Below are positions 31,625 to 40,039 of a DNA stretch of 40,039 bases, piece by piece. The notes below the pieces were generated by a model. The model searched no databases. It saw only the letters and a program-made list of their open reading frames with translations, and was not told where the DNA came from. A program made the translations under genes and the position numbers. How positions within the stretch are numbered: the first letter of the stretch is position 1; each line of letters begins with the position of its first letter. This DNA is from an uncultured Phascolarctobacterium sp. (GTDB taxonomy: Bacteria; Bacillota; Negativicutes; Acidaminococcales; Acidaminococcaceae): NCBI GenBank assembly GCA_947629685.1, contig CANREP010000017.1, positions 1 through 40,039 on the forward strand. The letters are read 5' to 3'.

Positions 31625-32839
31625 ATGCTGCGAGTTAATATTGTAGGTATTGGTCCGGGCAACCCGGAATTGCTTACAGGCGCTGCTATCAAAGCCATCA
31701 AGGAAAGTAATATCCTGATTGGCGATAAAAGGATGCTGGCGGCATTTACTGAAGCGGGTAAAAAAACTTATGATACTATTAAGACTGCGGATATAGTAGC
31801 CATTGCGGCAGCAGCCGATCCTCAAAAGGATGTTGTTGCAGTGCTTGTTTCCGGCGACGTAGGTTTTTTCAGCCTGGCAAAAACTATCAGCGGCAGGCTG
31901 CCGGATTGTAAATGCGTCCGTTACAGCGGTATCAGCAGCCTGGTCTATTTTGCGGCGCAGCTGCAGATGTCCTGGGACGATGCAAAAATCGTTAGTATGC
32001 ATGGAAGAAAACAAAACCTTGTCGCGGCTGTAGCGGCAAACAAAAAGGTGTTTTCTCTTACAGGCGGCGAGCATACACCGCAGCTTTTGTGCAGGCAGCT
32101 GTGTGAACATGGACTGACAGACGTACAGGTTTATGTAGGTGAAAATCTTTCCTACCCGGAAGAAAAAATTACTTCTGGTACGGCTGCTGAAATCAGCAGG
32201 CAGAAATTTCCTTCGCTGTCTGTGATGATGATCGTTAACGAGCGGGCTATGAAGCATCCGCCTGTGGTGCATGGTTTAGCTGACGAATTGTTCACCCGCA
32301 GCAAGGTGCCGATGACTAAGCAGGAAGTACGCAGCGTCTCCATGTCTAAATTGATGCCCAAGGCGACTGATAAGATTTATGATATCGGCGCAGGTACTGG
32401 TTCCTGCTCGGTAGAGCTGGCTTTATTAGCTAAGCAGGGGCATGTATGGGCATTTGAACGCAATCCAGAAGCATTGGAGCTCATTCATAAAAACAAAGCT
32501 TTGTTTGGAATTGAAAATTTAGAGATAATCGCCGGAGAAGCTTTGGAAAATATCAAAGATATGCCTGCACCGGATTGCGTCTTTGTCGGCGGCAGCGGCG
32601 GCGATCTATGTGAAATGCTCGATATAATCTATACTAAAAATCCTAACTGCCGTATCGTTATCAATGCTATAACTATTGAAACATTGGCAGAAGTTGCAGA
32701 GTATTATAAAAAACATCAGGATTATTCTTTGGAAATCGTTAATATCTGCGTTGCCCGCAGCCGTAAGCTGGGCAGCTACAATCTGATGATGGCCCAGAAT
32801 CCTGTATATGTTATGACGGCATTGAAGAAGGATGAATAA
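31625..32839 (+). CDS. cbiET: Fused cobalt-precorrin-7 C5-methyltransferase / C15 decarboxylating methyltransferase CbiE-CbiT
   Basis: One 404-residue chain carries CbiE (about 1-205, a tetrapyrrole methylase with VNIVGIGPGNPELLTGAAIKAI and VSGDVGFFSLAKTI) and CbiT (about 210-404, a Rossmann SAM methyltransferase with YDIGAGTGSCSVELALL and VFVGGSGGDLCEML). Together they add the C5 and C15 methyls and remove the C12 acetate carboxyl. The fusion equals aerobic CobL in layout. ATG 31625 is chosen with AAGGAG at 31611-31616; a GTG at 31616 overlaps that site. It ends beside or overlapping the cbiA start. Confidence 0.93.
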   Translation: MLRVNIVGIGPGNPELLTGAAIKAIKESNILIGDKRMLAAFTEAGKKTYDTIKTADIVAIAAAADPQKDVVAVLVSGDVGFFSLAKTISGRLPDCKCVRYSGISSLVYFAAQLQMSWDDAKIVSMHGRKQNLVAAVAANKKVFSLTGGEHTPQLLCRQLCEHGLTDVQVYVGENLSYPEEKITSGTAAEISRQKFPSLSVMMIVNERAMKHPPVVHGLADELFTRSKVPMTKQEVRSVSMSKLMPKATDKIYDIGAGTGSCSVELALLAKQGHVWAFERNPEALELIHKNKALFGIENLEIIAGEALENIKDMPAPDCVFVGGSGGDLCEMLDIIYTKNPNCRIVINAITIETLAEVAEYYKKHQDYSLEIVNICVARSRKLGSYNLMMAQNPVYVMTALKKDE

Positions 32840-32840
32840 A

Positions 32841-34205
32841 ATGGCTGAATTACGGATTCCCCGTTTTATGATAAGCGCTCCTGGCAGCGGCAGCGGTAAA
32901 ACGACTATCGTCTGCGGTTTGCTGAAAGCGTTGATGAATATGGGTCTCAAGACTGCTGCTTTTAAATCTGGTCCGGACTATATTGACCCGATGTTCCATT
33001 CCAAGGTTATCGGCGCAAAATCACGCAACCTTGATTTATTTATGCTGGGAGATTCAACTACCAGGTATCTGGCGGCAAAAAATTCCCAAGACGCGGACAT
33101 AGCAGTATTTGAAGGCGCAATGGGATTTTATGACGGTATGGGCAAGACGGATGAGGCAAGCGCTTATAAACTTGCCTGTGTCTGCGATGTGCCGGTAATA
33201 CTCGTCGTTAATGGTAAAGGAGCAGCTCTCTCGCTGGCAGCGCAAATAAAAGGTTTTAAAGACTTTCGTGCTGACAGCCATATTGCAGGGGCGATTATCA
33301 ATAACGTCAATCCCATGAGTTATCTGTTTTATAAGGATGTTATAGAACAGGAAACTGGCATCAAACTGTTGGGATATTTTCCTGTAATGAAAGACTGCAA
33401 TTTCGAGAGCCGGCATCTGGGGCTTATTACTGCTGAAGAAATCGGTGATTTGCAGACTATAGTTGACCGGCTGGCTGTTCAGGCCGCTAAATCTGTTGAT
33501 TTGCAGGGGCTTTTAGCCATTGCGCGTCAGGCTGAGCCCTTACAGTATGATGAACAAAAGATTAGAGCAGTGGGAAAAGCACGTATTGCAGTTGCGCAGG
33601 ATAAAGCATTTTGCTTCTATTACCAGGACGCGCTGGATTTATTATCTGAGCTGGGTGCGGAATTAGTACCGTTTAGTCCGCTTATGGACAAGTATTTGCC
33701 GGAAGATTGCCAGGGTTTGATCCTTGGCGGCGGTTACCCGGAAATTTATGCGCAGCAGCTTGCTGCCAACCGCACTATGCTGAATAATATCCGACAGGCT
33801 TTGCAGCAGGGAATGCCATGTTTTGCTGAATGCGGCGGCTTTATGTACCTTTTGGAGCATTATCGTGAAGGCGAACAAGTTTATGGTTGGGCAGGCGTCA
33901 TTGCGGGCGAAACTGCTATGACAAAAAAATTGAATCGTTTCGGCTATGTGCATTTAACAGCGCTGAATGATAATCTGCTGTGCCGTAAAGGTGAAAAAAT
34001 CAACGGACATGAATTTCATTATTCCGACAGCAGTAATAATGGCAGCAGCTTCTTAGCCGAGAAAGCTTCCGGCAAAGGAGCCTGGCAGTGCGCTCACGCG
34101 AATGAAAATATCTATGCTGGTTATCCGCATATCCACTTGTGGGGAAATCCAGTGTTTGCCCGTAATTTTGTACAACGCTGCTGTGAGTACGGACAGAAAA
34201 AATAA
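32841..34205 (+). CDS. cbiA: Cobyrinate a,c-diamide synthase CbiA
   Basis: CbiA amidates the a and c side chains of cobyrinate using glutamine and ATP. The 454-residue product has an N-terminal P-loop domain (APGSGSGKTT near residues 13-22, then FKSGPDYIDPMFH) and a C-terminal class I glutamine amidotransferase-like domain with GLILGGGYPEIYA and the nucleophile Cys in CFAECGGFMYL. HGHEFHYSD-like sequence (INGHEFHYSD) follows. ATG 32841 has AAGAAGGA upstream with good spacing; ATG 32832 is an in-frame alternative overlapping the cbiET end. Confidence 0.93.
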   Translation: MAELRIPRFMISAPGSGSGKTTIVCGLLKALMNMGLKTAAFKSGPDYIDPMFHSKVIGAKSRNLDLFMLGDSTTRYLAAKNSQDADIAVFEGAMGFYDGMGKTDEASAYKLACVCDVPVILVVNGKGAALSLAAQIKGFKDFRADSHIAGAIINNVNPMSYLFYKDVIEQETGIKLLGYFPVMKDCNFESRHLGLITAEEIGDLQTIVDRLAVQAAKSVDLQGLLAIARQAEPLQYDEQKIRAVGKARIAVAQDKAFCFYYQDALDLLSELGAELVPFSPLMDKYLPEDCQGLILGGGYPEIYAQQLAANRTMLNNIRQALQQGMPCFAECGGFMYLLEHYREGEQVYGWAGVIAGETAMTKKLNRFGYVHLTALNDNLLCRKGEKINGHEFHYSDSSNNGSSFLAEKASGKGAWQCAHANENIYAGYPHIHLWGNPVFARNFVQRCCEYGQKK

Positions 34206-34234
34206 AGAGCCTGTGGGCTAAGGGGACTTTGTTT

Positions 34235-35203
34235 ATGATGACATTAGCTGCCATTACGGCCGGCTTCATTTTGGATCTGCTTTTTGGCGACCCTCACTGG
34301 CTGCCGCATCCTATATGTTTGATAGGAAACTTAATAGGCTTTTTGGAAAAAAATCTGCGCAGGATATTTGCTTTCAGCAATACAGCGCTGTTGCTGAGCG
34401 GCGGTTTCATGGTATTGATAGTATTGCTGTGCACTTATCTGGTGCCGTATTTTATTCTGTATGAAGCAGAGAAAATAAGCGTCTGGCTTGCTTTTGTTTT
34501 GGAAACAATCATGTTTTATCAGATATTCGCTACCAAATGTCTGCGCGAAGAAAGTATGAAGGTTTATGATGCCTTGCAGAAAGACGATTTGGCAGATGCC
34601 AGAGTTAAACTGTCTTGGATTGTTGGCCGTGATACTAAAAATCTGACGAGCGAAGAAGTTACTAAAGGCGCTGTGGAAACCGTGGCAGAAAATACTGCAG
34701 ATGGAGTTATCGCTCCCATGTTTTATATGTTTATCGGCGGTGCTCCGCTTGCTTTTTTATACAAAGGAATCAATACCATGGATTCCATGGTAGGCTATAA
34801 AAATGATAAGTATCTGTATTTTGGCAGATGTGCAGCTAAACTTGATGATATTGCCAATTTCATACCGGCGCGTATTTCCGGCATGGTGATGATGTTGGCT
34901 GCATATTTTCTTAATTTTGACAGTAAACAGGCCTGGAAAACATTCTGGCGCGACAGATATAATCATCTAAGCCCTAATTCTGCCATGACAGAATCTGTTG
35001 CTGCAGGCGCGCTTAATATCCAGCTGGGCGGCGGACATTTCTATTTTGGTAAATGGGTGCCCAAGGATACTATAGGTGATGATATCAGGCCGGTAGTGGC
35101 GGAAGATATCGTTGCCGTGAATAATTTACTATATATGTCGGCTGTGATAAGTATTTTGCTCTTTGCGTTAATTTATCTGCTGGAAATATTTATTGCGGCT
35201 TGA
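34235..35203 (+). CDS. cbiB: Adenosylcobinamide-phosphate synthase CbiB
   Basis: This integral membrane enzyme of 322 residues attaches (R)-1-amino-2-propanol phosphate to adenosylcobyric acid. Landmarks are GFILDLLFGDPHWLPHPICLIG at the N terminus (split here for clarity into DLLFGDPHWLPHP), LSWIVGRDTKNL, VETVAENTADGVIAPMFY, YKGINTMDSMVGYKND and the late motif HLSPNSAMTESVAAGAL. About five hydrophobic segments. ATG 34235 is chosen with AAGGGGA at 34220-34226; the frame is open to TTG 34229. cobD, which makes the aminopropanol phosphate, follows after 19 bases. Confidence 0.94.
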   Translation: MMTLAAITAGFILDLLFGDPHWLPHPICLIGNLIGFLEKNLRRIFAFSNTALLLSGGFMVLIVLLCTYLVPYFILYEAEKISVWLAFVLETIMFYQIFATKCLREESMKVYDALQKDDLADARVKLSWIVGRDTKNLTSEEVTKGAVETVAENTADGVIAPMFYMFIGGAPLAFLYKGINTMDSMVGYKNDKYLYFGRCAAKLDDIANFIPARISGMVMMLAAYFLNFDSKQAWKTFWRDRYNHLSPNSAMTESVAAGALNIQLGGGHFYFGKWVPKDTIGDDIRPVVAEDIVAVNNLLYMSAVISILLFALIYLLEIFIAA

Positions 35204-35222
35204 TTTTAGAGGATGGGAAGCT

Positions 35223-36311
35223 ATGTATACTTACGTTCATGGTGGGGATATCTATACTCAGAAGCAAACTGCCGACGGCAAGGCAATGGTTGATTTTTCT
35301 GCTAATATCAATCCGTTGGGGCTGCCGTCAGGCGTTAAGAATGCAATAAGAAATGCAATTAAACAATGCGTTAACTATCCAGATCCATTTTGCCGCGAGT
35401 TAGCGCAGGCAACTGCAGATTTTCTGCATGTAGATAAAGATTGGCTGTTTTTCGGCAATGGTGCAGCTGATGTGCTTTTTAGATTAGCACTGGCTTTAAA
35501 GCCAAAAAAAGCACTGCTTTTAGCGCCTACTTTTGCTGATTATGAGAAAGCGCTGCGTTCTGTTGATTGCGGTATCAGTTACTATAATTTGCAGCCAAAA
35601 CATGCTTTTACAGTGCAAAAAGATATTTTGCGGCGGATTACCCCGAGAACAGATATAGTAGTTATCTGCAATCCCAATAATCCTACCGGGCAGCTTACTG
35701 GCCGGGAACTGCTGGAACATATCCTTGCTAAGTGTAATGCAGTAGGAGCTTATCTTTTAGTTGATGAATGTTTTATGGATTTTGTCGATAGCAGCAGGGC
35801 GTACAGTATGCGCAATTTATTGGCTGACAATCAGAAGCTGATTATTTTAAAGGCTTTTACTAAAACTTTTGCTATTCCGGGCGTAAGACTCGGCTATTGT
35901 CTGAATGCAGACGGCGCTTTGCATAAGCTTCTGCACGAAAGCGGTCAGGACTGGAGCGTTTCAGTTTTGGCTCAGGAGGCAGGGCGTGCTGCGCTCTTAG
36001 AAAAAGAATATTTGCATGAATCATATCTGCTGATTGAGGAAGAACGTCAGTATCTTATCAATCAGCTGAAAGCATTGGGAGCTGAAGTGTACGGCTCAAA
36101 CGCTAATTATATATTTTTTTATATGGAAAAACCCGTACAGTTAAAGGAGCTGCTTCATAAGCAAGGATATATAATCCGCTCCTGTGCCAATTATCACAAT
36201 CTTGGCGACGGGTATTACAGAATCGCGGTAAAAACAAGGGTGCTGAACCGCGGACTTATCAAAGCAATTAAGGAAGCAAGAAAAAATGCGCTCATTACTG
36301 GTACTTATTGA
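35223..36311 (+). CDS. cobD: Threonine-phosphate decarboxylase CobD
   Basis: CobD is a PLP enzyme of the class I/II aminotransferase fold that decarboxylates L-threonine O-3-phosphate to aminopropanol phosphate, the substrate of CbiB. The 362 residues open YVHGGDIYTQ and contain VDFSANINPLGLP, CNPNNPTGQL, VDECFMDFVD and the PLP-lysine motif LKAFTKTFAIPGVRLGY. The start at ATG 35223 follows AGAGGATGGGAAG and matches homologue openings; an in-frame start at 35193 would overlap cbiB. It overlaps the ApgM-like gene by 26 bases. No threonine kinase (PduX) gene is in the window. Confidence 0.92.
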   Translation: MYTYVHGGDIYTQKQTADGKAMVDFSANINPLGLPSGVKNAIRNAIKQCVNYPDPFCRELAQATADFLHVDKDWLFFGNGAADVLFRLALALKPKKALLLAPTFADYEKALRSVDCGISYYNLQPKHAFTVQKDILRRITPRTDIVVICNPNNPTGQLTGRELLEHILAKCNAVGAYLLVDECFMDFVDSSRAYSMRNLLADNQKLIILKAFTKTFAIPGVRLGYCLNADGALHKLLHESGQDWSVSVLAQEAGRAALLEKEYLHESYLLIEEERQYLINQLKALGAEVYGSNANYIFFYMEKPVQLKELLHKQGYIIRSCANYHNLGDGYYRIAVKTRVLNRGLIKAIKEARKNALITGTY

Positions 36312-37413
36312 CGGTTTAGGTGATGAACCTATTCCCGGTTGGAATGGGCTTACTCCCTTTCAACGGGCACGACATCTGAATATAGACAAATTGCTTGCTG
36401 GCAATGCCGCGGCAGAAATTTCCATCTGTGAGGATGATATTGTTCCAGAAAGCTGCAGCTGCATTTTGCGTCTGCTGGGGGTAAAAAACGAATTTATCCC
36501 AAGAAGCCGTTCTTACCTGGAATTGTTAGCACACAACAGAGATATTTCTGAATTTGAAATGGTATTAAGATGCAATTTGGTTGCTGTTAATAACGATGGT
36601 GTTATCACCGCTTTTAATGGCGCTGGATTAAATCCTCTGGAGATGCAGTCAGCTGCTGCTGTATGCGATGATATTTTGAAGGATATCGAATTTATTCATT
36701 TGTCTGAATATCGCAATCTGATGATTTTAAATAGAGAAGAACAGGTTTTAAATTGCATGGTACCGCCTCCGCATGAGAATGTTGGGGAAAATATTTTTTC
36801 CCTGCTGGCAGAACTTAAGCATAATTCGCTGGCAATGAAATATTTTCTGGAGGTATCGGCGCGAAAACTGCAAAATTTCAGCCGTAACGGAATCAGGTAT
36901 ATGCTTTATCCGTGGGGCGCAGCTGACAGATGCGTGCTGCCGTCTTTTCAGGCGCTGCATCAGTTAAAGGGAGCTGCCGTATGCAAAGCGGAAATTGTAG
37001 CAGGTATTGCGAAAGCGCTGGGAATGCAGGTAGAGATTCCAAAACACGCTACAGGCGATATAGATACTGATATAGACGCAAAGGCGACGTCTGTACTGAA
37101 ATTACTGCCTGAAAACGACTTTGTTCTGGCACATTTTAATGGCAGCGACGAAGCTTCGCATCGCTACGACGCGGCTGGAAAGCAGCATTTTATCGAAAAA
37201 ATTGACAAAGGTTTTCTTGGCAGGATTATGCAGGAATATAAGCAGCCTGTGAAAATAGTTGTTTGCGGAGATCATGTAACCAGTTCGGTCAGCGGTAAGC
37301 ATGGTCGCGGCGCGGTGCCGGTAGTTGCAGGCATCAGCAATGGTTTGGCTGTGACTACGCATATGACCTCATACCAAGACATAATAAACTTTTTAATGAG
37401 AGAGAGTGATTGA
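36286..37413 (+). CDS. Divergent ApgM-family (alkaline phosphatase superfamily) enzyme in the B12 operon
   Basis: The 375-residue product resembles archaeal-type cofactor-independent phosphoglycerate mutase (ApgM). Visible family blocks are [12 protein letters not shown] (first metal Asp), [25 protein letters not shown] (metal ligands Asp/His) and [17 protein letters not shown] (second DH metal pair). The segment that in ApgM holds the catalytic Ser (PGSDVAN-type) reads [13 protein letters not shown], and the RGPLEA-type segment reads RSYLELL, so the active site is altered. Its place between cobD and cbiP, tightly packed, implies a B12 role. Alpha-ribazole phosphate phosphatase, otherwise missing here, is my best guess. 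A glycolytic mutase is less likely. Confidence 0.75.
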   Translation: MRSLLVLIDGLGDEPIPGWNGLTPFQRARHLNIDKLLAGNAAAEISICEDDIVPESCSCILRLLGVKNEFIPRSRSYLELLAHNRDISEFEMVLRCNLVAVNNDGVITAFNGAGLNPLEMQSAAAVCDDILKDIEFIHLSEYRNLMILNREEQVLNCMVPPPHENVGENIFSLLAELKHNSLAMKYFLEVSARKLQNFSRNGIRYMLYPWGAADRCVLPSFQALHQLKGAAVCKAEIVAGIAKALGMQVEIPKHATGDIDTDIDAKATSVLKLLPENDFVLAHFNGSDEASHRYDAAGKQHFIEKIDKGFLGRIMQEYKQPVKIVVCGDHVTSSVSGKHGRGAVPVVAGISNGLAVTTHMTSYQDIINFLMRESD

Positions 37414-37414
37414 T

Positions 37415-38935
37415 GTGGCAAAAGCGATAATGGTGCAGGGAACGATGTCCAATGCAGGAAAAAGTCTGGTAACTGCCGGTTTGTGCCGTGTATTTAATCA
37501 GGATGGCAAAAAAGTGGCTCCGTTTAAATCGCAGAATATGGCGCTGAACTCTTTTATTACCAGAGAAGGTGCTGAAATGGGGCGTGCTCAGGTTGTACAG
37601 GCAGAAGCGGCTAACATCGAGCCAAGTGCGCTGATGAATCCTATTCTCCTGAAGCCTACCAGTGACAGCGGGTCTCAGGTAATAGTTAACGGTGAAGCTA
37701 TCGGCACCATGACCGCAGCTGAATACTTCAAATTCAAAACCAATCTCATCCCCGATATTATGAAAGCCTATAATCAGTTGGATGCCGCATATGATGTAAT
37801 TGTGCTGGAAGGAGCCGGCAGCCCTGCGGAAATTAACCTGAAAACCCAGGATATTGTAAATATGGGAATGGCTAAAATGGCTAAAGCTCCGGTGCTTTTA
37901 GTGGCTGATATTGACCGCGGTGGTGTTTTCGCTTCTATTTATGGCACATTGATGTTACTGGATGAAGACGAACGGGCTATGGTCAAAGGTGTGATTATCA
38001 ATAAATTCCGCGGCGATGTAGATATACTGCGCCCAGGGTTGGATATGATTGAGGCAAAGACCGGCGTACCAGTTGTCGGTGTGCTGCCTATGCTGCACGT
38101 CGATATTGAAGATGAGGACAGCCTGTCTGAAAGATTGACGGCGCACACTGAGGTCAAGCTGGTAGATATTGCAGTTGTTAGAATTCCGCGTATGTCCAAC
38201 TATACAGATTTCAATGTATTCGAGCTTATACCCGGCGTATCGCTGCGCTATGTGACTTCTGTAAAAGAATTAGGCAATCCTGATATGATTATTATTCCTG
38301 GGACTAAGAATACTATAGGCGACCTGAAATGGCTGCGACAGAGCGGCCTGGAAGCTGAAATCAAGAAAAAGGCCGATGAAGGTACTGTAATTTTTGGCGT
38401 TTGCGGCGGGTATCAGATGTTAGGTAATAATCTTTCTGACCCCTACGGCGTGGAAGAAGGCGGAGATACTCCCGGTATCGGCCTGTTGGATGTAGAAACT
38501 ATTTTTGCTGAGAAAAAACGTACTATTCAGATGTCCGGCAAATTCGGTACCGTGCAGGGGATTTTTGCTAAATTGAGCGGTAAACCTTTGATTGGATATG
38601 AAATTCACTCAGGCGTAACTAATTTTGCTCCTGCAAGCGCTATGACTGAAATCAAGCCAATTTATGAAGCTGGCGATACTATGCTTGAAGGCTCGCAAAA
38701 TGTTTCTGGGAAAATGAATGTTTACGGTACCTATGTACACGGCATTTTTGATGGTGAAGGTATAGCTGCCGCAGTAGTAGAAGCATTGCTGGCTAAAAAG
38801 GGCATGAAAATGGAGGATATCAAGACAGTTAACTTTGCTGACTATAAAAAACAGCAATATGATATCCTGGCAGACAGCATAAGAAAGAATCTGGATATGA
38901 AAAAAATCTATGCTATTTTGGAGGCTGGTGTGTAA
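37415..38935 (+). CDS. cbiP: Adenosylcobyric acid synthase CbiP
   Basis: CbiP (CobQ) amidates the b, d, e and g side chains of adenosylcobyrinic a,c-diamide using glutamine and ATP. The 506 residues have a P-loop domain ([20 protein letters not shown]), [25 protein letters not shown] and [15 protein letters not shown], then a C-terminal glutamine amidotransferase domain with nucleophile Cys in [11 protein letters not shown] and [11 protein letters not shown] 37415 is chosen with GAGAGAG upstream; GTG 37406 overlaps the end of the preceding gene. cobA begins immediately after its stop. Confidence 0.94.
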   Translation: MAKAIMVQGTMSNAGKSLVTAGLCRVFNQDGKKVAPFKSQNMALNSFITREGAEMGRAQVVQAEAANIEPSALMNPILLKPTSDSGSQVIVNGEAIGTMTAAEYFKFKTNLIPDIMKAYNQLDAAYDVIVLEGAGSPAEINLKTQDIVNMGMAKMAKAPVLLVADIDRGGVFASIYGTLMLLDEDERAMVKGVIINKFRGDVDILRPGLDMIEAKTGVPVVGVLPMLHVDIEDEDSLSERLTAHTEVKLVDIAVVRIPRMSNYTDFNVFELIPGVSLRYVTSVKELGNPDMIIIPGTKNTIGDLKWLRQSGLEAEIKKKADEGTVIFGVCGGYQMLGNNLSDPYGVEEGGDTPGIGLLDVETIFAEKKRTIQMSGKFGTVQGIFAKLSGKPLIGYEIHSGVTNFAPASAMTEIKPIYEAGDTMLEGSQNVSGKMNVYGTYVHGIFDGEGIAAAVVEALLAKKGMKMEDIKTVNFADYKKQQYDILADSIRKNLDMKKIYAILEAGV

Positions 38936-39466
38936 ATGAAAGACGGCGGCCTGATACACATATATTGCGGCGATGGCAAAGGCAAGACCACCGCTGCCGT
39001 TGGGTTGGCTGTACGGTGTTGCGGACGTGGCAATAAGGTTTTGTTGGTACAGTTTTTAAAAAGCAGGCCTACCGGCGAGCTTAACTCGCTTGCTTTGCTT
39101 CCTGGTATTGAAGTGTGGCGTGGAAAAGAAAACAACAAGTTTACTTTCCAGATGTCTGCAGAAGAAAAAAAAGCTGTTTTGCAAAGTCATATGGAATTAT
39201 TTGCCAAAGTACGGACAAGATGCCAGCAGGACAAAATAGACCTGCTTATTTTAGATGAAGTAATAGGAGCATGTAATACTGGCGTTTTTGAATTACAGCA
39301 GCTGTTGGAGTTTTTGAAAAATAAACCGCAAGAGCTGGAGGTAGTGCTTACAGGACGTAATCCTGCGGCTGAGCTTATTGAGCTGGCAGATTATGTATCA
39401 GAAATCTGTAAACGTAAACATCCATTTGATAAAGGTATTCCGGCGCGAACCGGGGTAGAAAGGTAG
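38936..39466 (+). CDS. cobA: Cob(I)yrinic acid a,c-diamide adenosyltransferase CobA/BtuR
   Basis: This enzyme transfers the 5'-deoxyadenosyl group of ATP to the cobalt(I) of corrinoids, forming the Co-C bond. The 176-residue CobA/BtuR-type protein shows IYCGDGKGKTTAAVGLAVR (P-loop), VLLVQFLKS, LLILDEVIGAC and the C-terminal VVLTGRNPAAELIELADYVSEI, all diagnostic. It is distinct from PduO and EutT types. ATG 38936 directly abuts the cbiP stop, with GGAGGCTGG inside cbiP as ribosome site. cbiC follows after 9 bases. Confidence 0.95.
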   Translation: MKDGGLIHIYCGDGKGKTTAAVGLAVRCCGRGNKVLLVQFLKSRPTGELNSLALLPGIEVWRGKENNKFTFQMSAEEKKAVLQSHMELFAKVRTRCQQDKIDLLILDEVIGACNTGVFELQQLLEFLKNKPQELEVVLTGRNPAAELIELADYVSEICKRKHPFDKGIPARTGVER

Positions 39467-39475
39467 GTTAGTAAG

Positions 39476-40039
39476 ATGCAGTTACAGAATGTATTGCCTG
39501 CGGATATTGAAAAACGCAGCATGGAAATTATTGGTGAAGAGCTGGGAGAAATTCAGCTGGACCCGGAAAAGATAGATATAATCAAACGTGTTATTCATAC
39601 TTCCGCTGACTTTGATTATGCGCGTACCATGCATTTTTCTGAAGGAGTAGTGGAAAAAGCGCTGGCAGCTTTGCAAAATGGGGCTACCATTGTTACAGAT
39701 ACAAATATGGCTTGCACCGGCATCAATAAAATGGGCCTTAGCAAACTGGGGGCAAAGGCAGTTTGCTTCATGGCTGATGCAGATGTTGCTGCACGCGCCA
39801 AAGAAGCTGGTTCTACCAGGGCTGCAGCCTGCATGGAAAAAGCCTGCAGCATAGAAGGGCCGGTTATTATAGCAGTGGGGAATGCGCCTACGGCTTTAGT
39901 TCGCCTCGACGAGCTGGTGAAAGAAGGACGTATAAAACCTGAATTGGTAATAGGCGTACCTGTGGGATTTGTCAATGTAGTAGAGTCGAAAGAAATAATC
40001 ATGAAGACTGGCATTCCCTATATCGTGGCGCGTGGACGT
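39476..40039 (+). CDS. cbiC: Cobalt-precorrin-8 methylmutase CbiC (cut by window end)
   Basis: CbiC moves the methyl from C11 to C12 of precorrin-8, giving cobyrinate. The visible 188 codons, open to the last base, cover most of the usual 205-210 residues: EKRSMEIIGEELG, the catalytic His in VIHTSADFDYA, TIVTDTNMACTGINK and VGNAPTALVRL, then VGVPVGFVNVVESKE-type sequence (IGVPVGFVNVVESKE). ATG 39476 follows GGTTAGTAAG, a weak ribosome site. It continues past the window. Confidence 0.93.
   Translation, partial: MQLQNVLPADIEKRSMEIIGEELGEIQLDPEKIDIIKRVIHTSADFDYARTMHFSEGVVEKALAALQNGATIVTDTNMACTGINKMGLSKLGAKAVCFMADADVAARAKEAGSTRAAACMEKACSIEGPVIIAVGNAPTALVRLDELVKEGRIKPELVIGVPVGFVNVVESKEIIMKTGIPYIVARGR

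Overview
The window reads as a chromosomal stretch from an anaerobic, diderm-type Firmicute. A Negativicutes bacterium of the Acidaminococcaceae/Selenomonadales kind is my best guess, inferred from the mix of Firmicutes-style operons (rimP-nusA-ylxR-ylxQ-infB, strong AGGAGG-type Shine-Dalgarno sites, frequent GTG/TTG starts) with a group 4 membrane hydrogenase, a UshA-type exported nucleotidase and a complete-looking anaerobic cobalamin operon. No 16S gene is present, so the taxonomy is inference. Nearly all genes lie on the + strand; only a small acetyltransferase and a recombinase remnant are on the - strand.

Layout. 1-1242: the tail of a rubredoxin-domain protein and yaaA. 1253-9563: the translation/RNA-processing cluster rimP-nusA-ylxR-ylxQ-infB-rbfA-nrnA-truB-ribF, then rpsO with its own promoter, structured leader and terminator. 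9641-12292: a small exported protein, an intracellular BNR/sialidase-like protein and an orphan TctC-type binding lipoprotein. 12326-19637: a compact six-gene energy-converting [NiFe] hydrogenase (hyfB, C, E, F, G and a fused hyfH-hyfI) behind a near-consensus promoter. 19662-22108: argA-type acetyltransferase, tRNA-Leu(CAA), a truncated large serine recombinase whose reading frame ends inside the tRNA gene, and a GNAT acetyltransferase. 22153-25983: exported 5'-nucleotidase, RNase P RNA, a GtrB/DPM1-like glycosyltransferase and an exported NlpC/P60 peptidase. 26078-40039: a cobalamin riboswitch with an intrinsic terminator, then cbiD-cbiL-cbiF-cbiG-cbiH-cbiJ-cbiET-cbiA-cbiB-cobD-(ApgM-like)-cbiP-cobA-cbiC, the last cut by the window end.

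How it fits together. The cbi operon encodes the anaerobic route from cobalt-precorrin-2 through ring contraction, methylation, amidation, adenosylation and aminopropanol attachment, under apparent B12 feedback at the RNA level. Cobalt chelation and lower-ligand assembly genes (cbiK/X, cobU, cobS, cobT) are not in the window. The hydrogenase could couple ferredoxin or formate oxidation to H2 release and ion pumping, but no formate dehydrogenase or hyp maturation gene is adjacent.

The points most worth a second look are the hydrogenase large subunit (no cleavable C-terminal tail, Asn where His is expected, fused electron-transfer subunits), a divergent ApgM-family enzyme inside the B12 operon, the recombinase/tRNA-Leu junction whose residual DNA now supplies the tRNA terminator, the riboswitch expression platform, and RNA leaders before rimP and rpsO. 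I did not find a convincing wholly new defence or mobile system.
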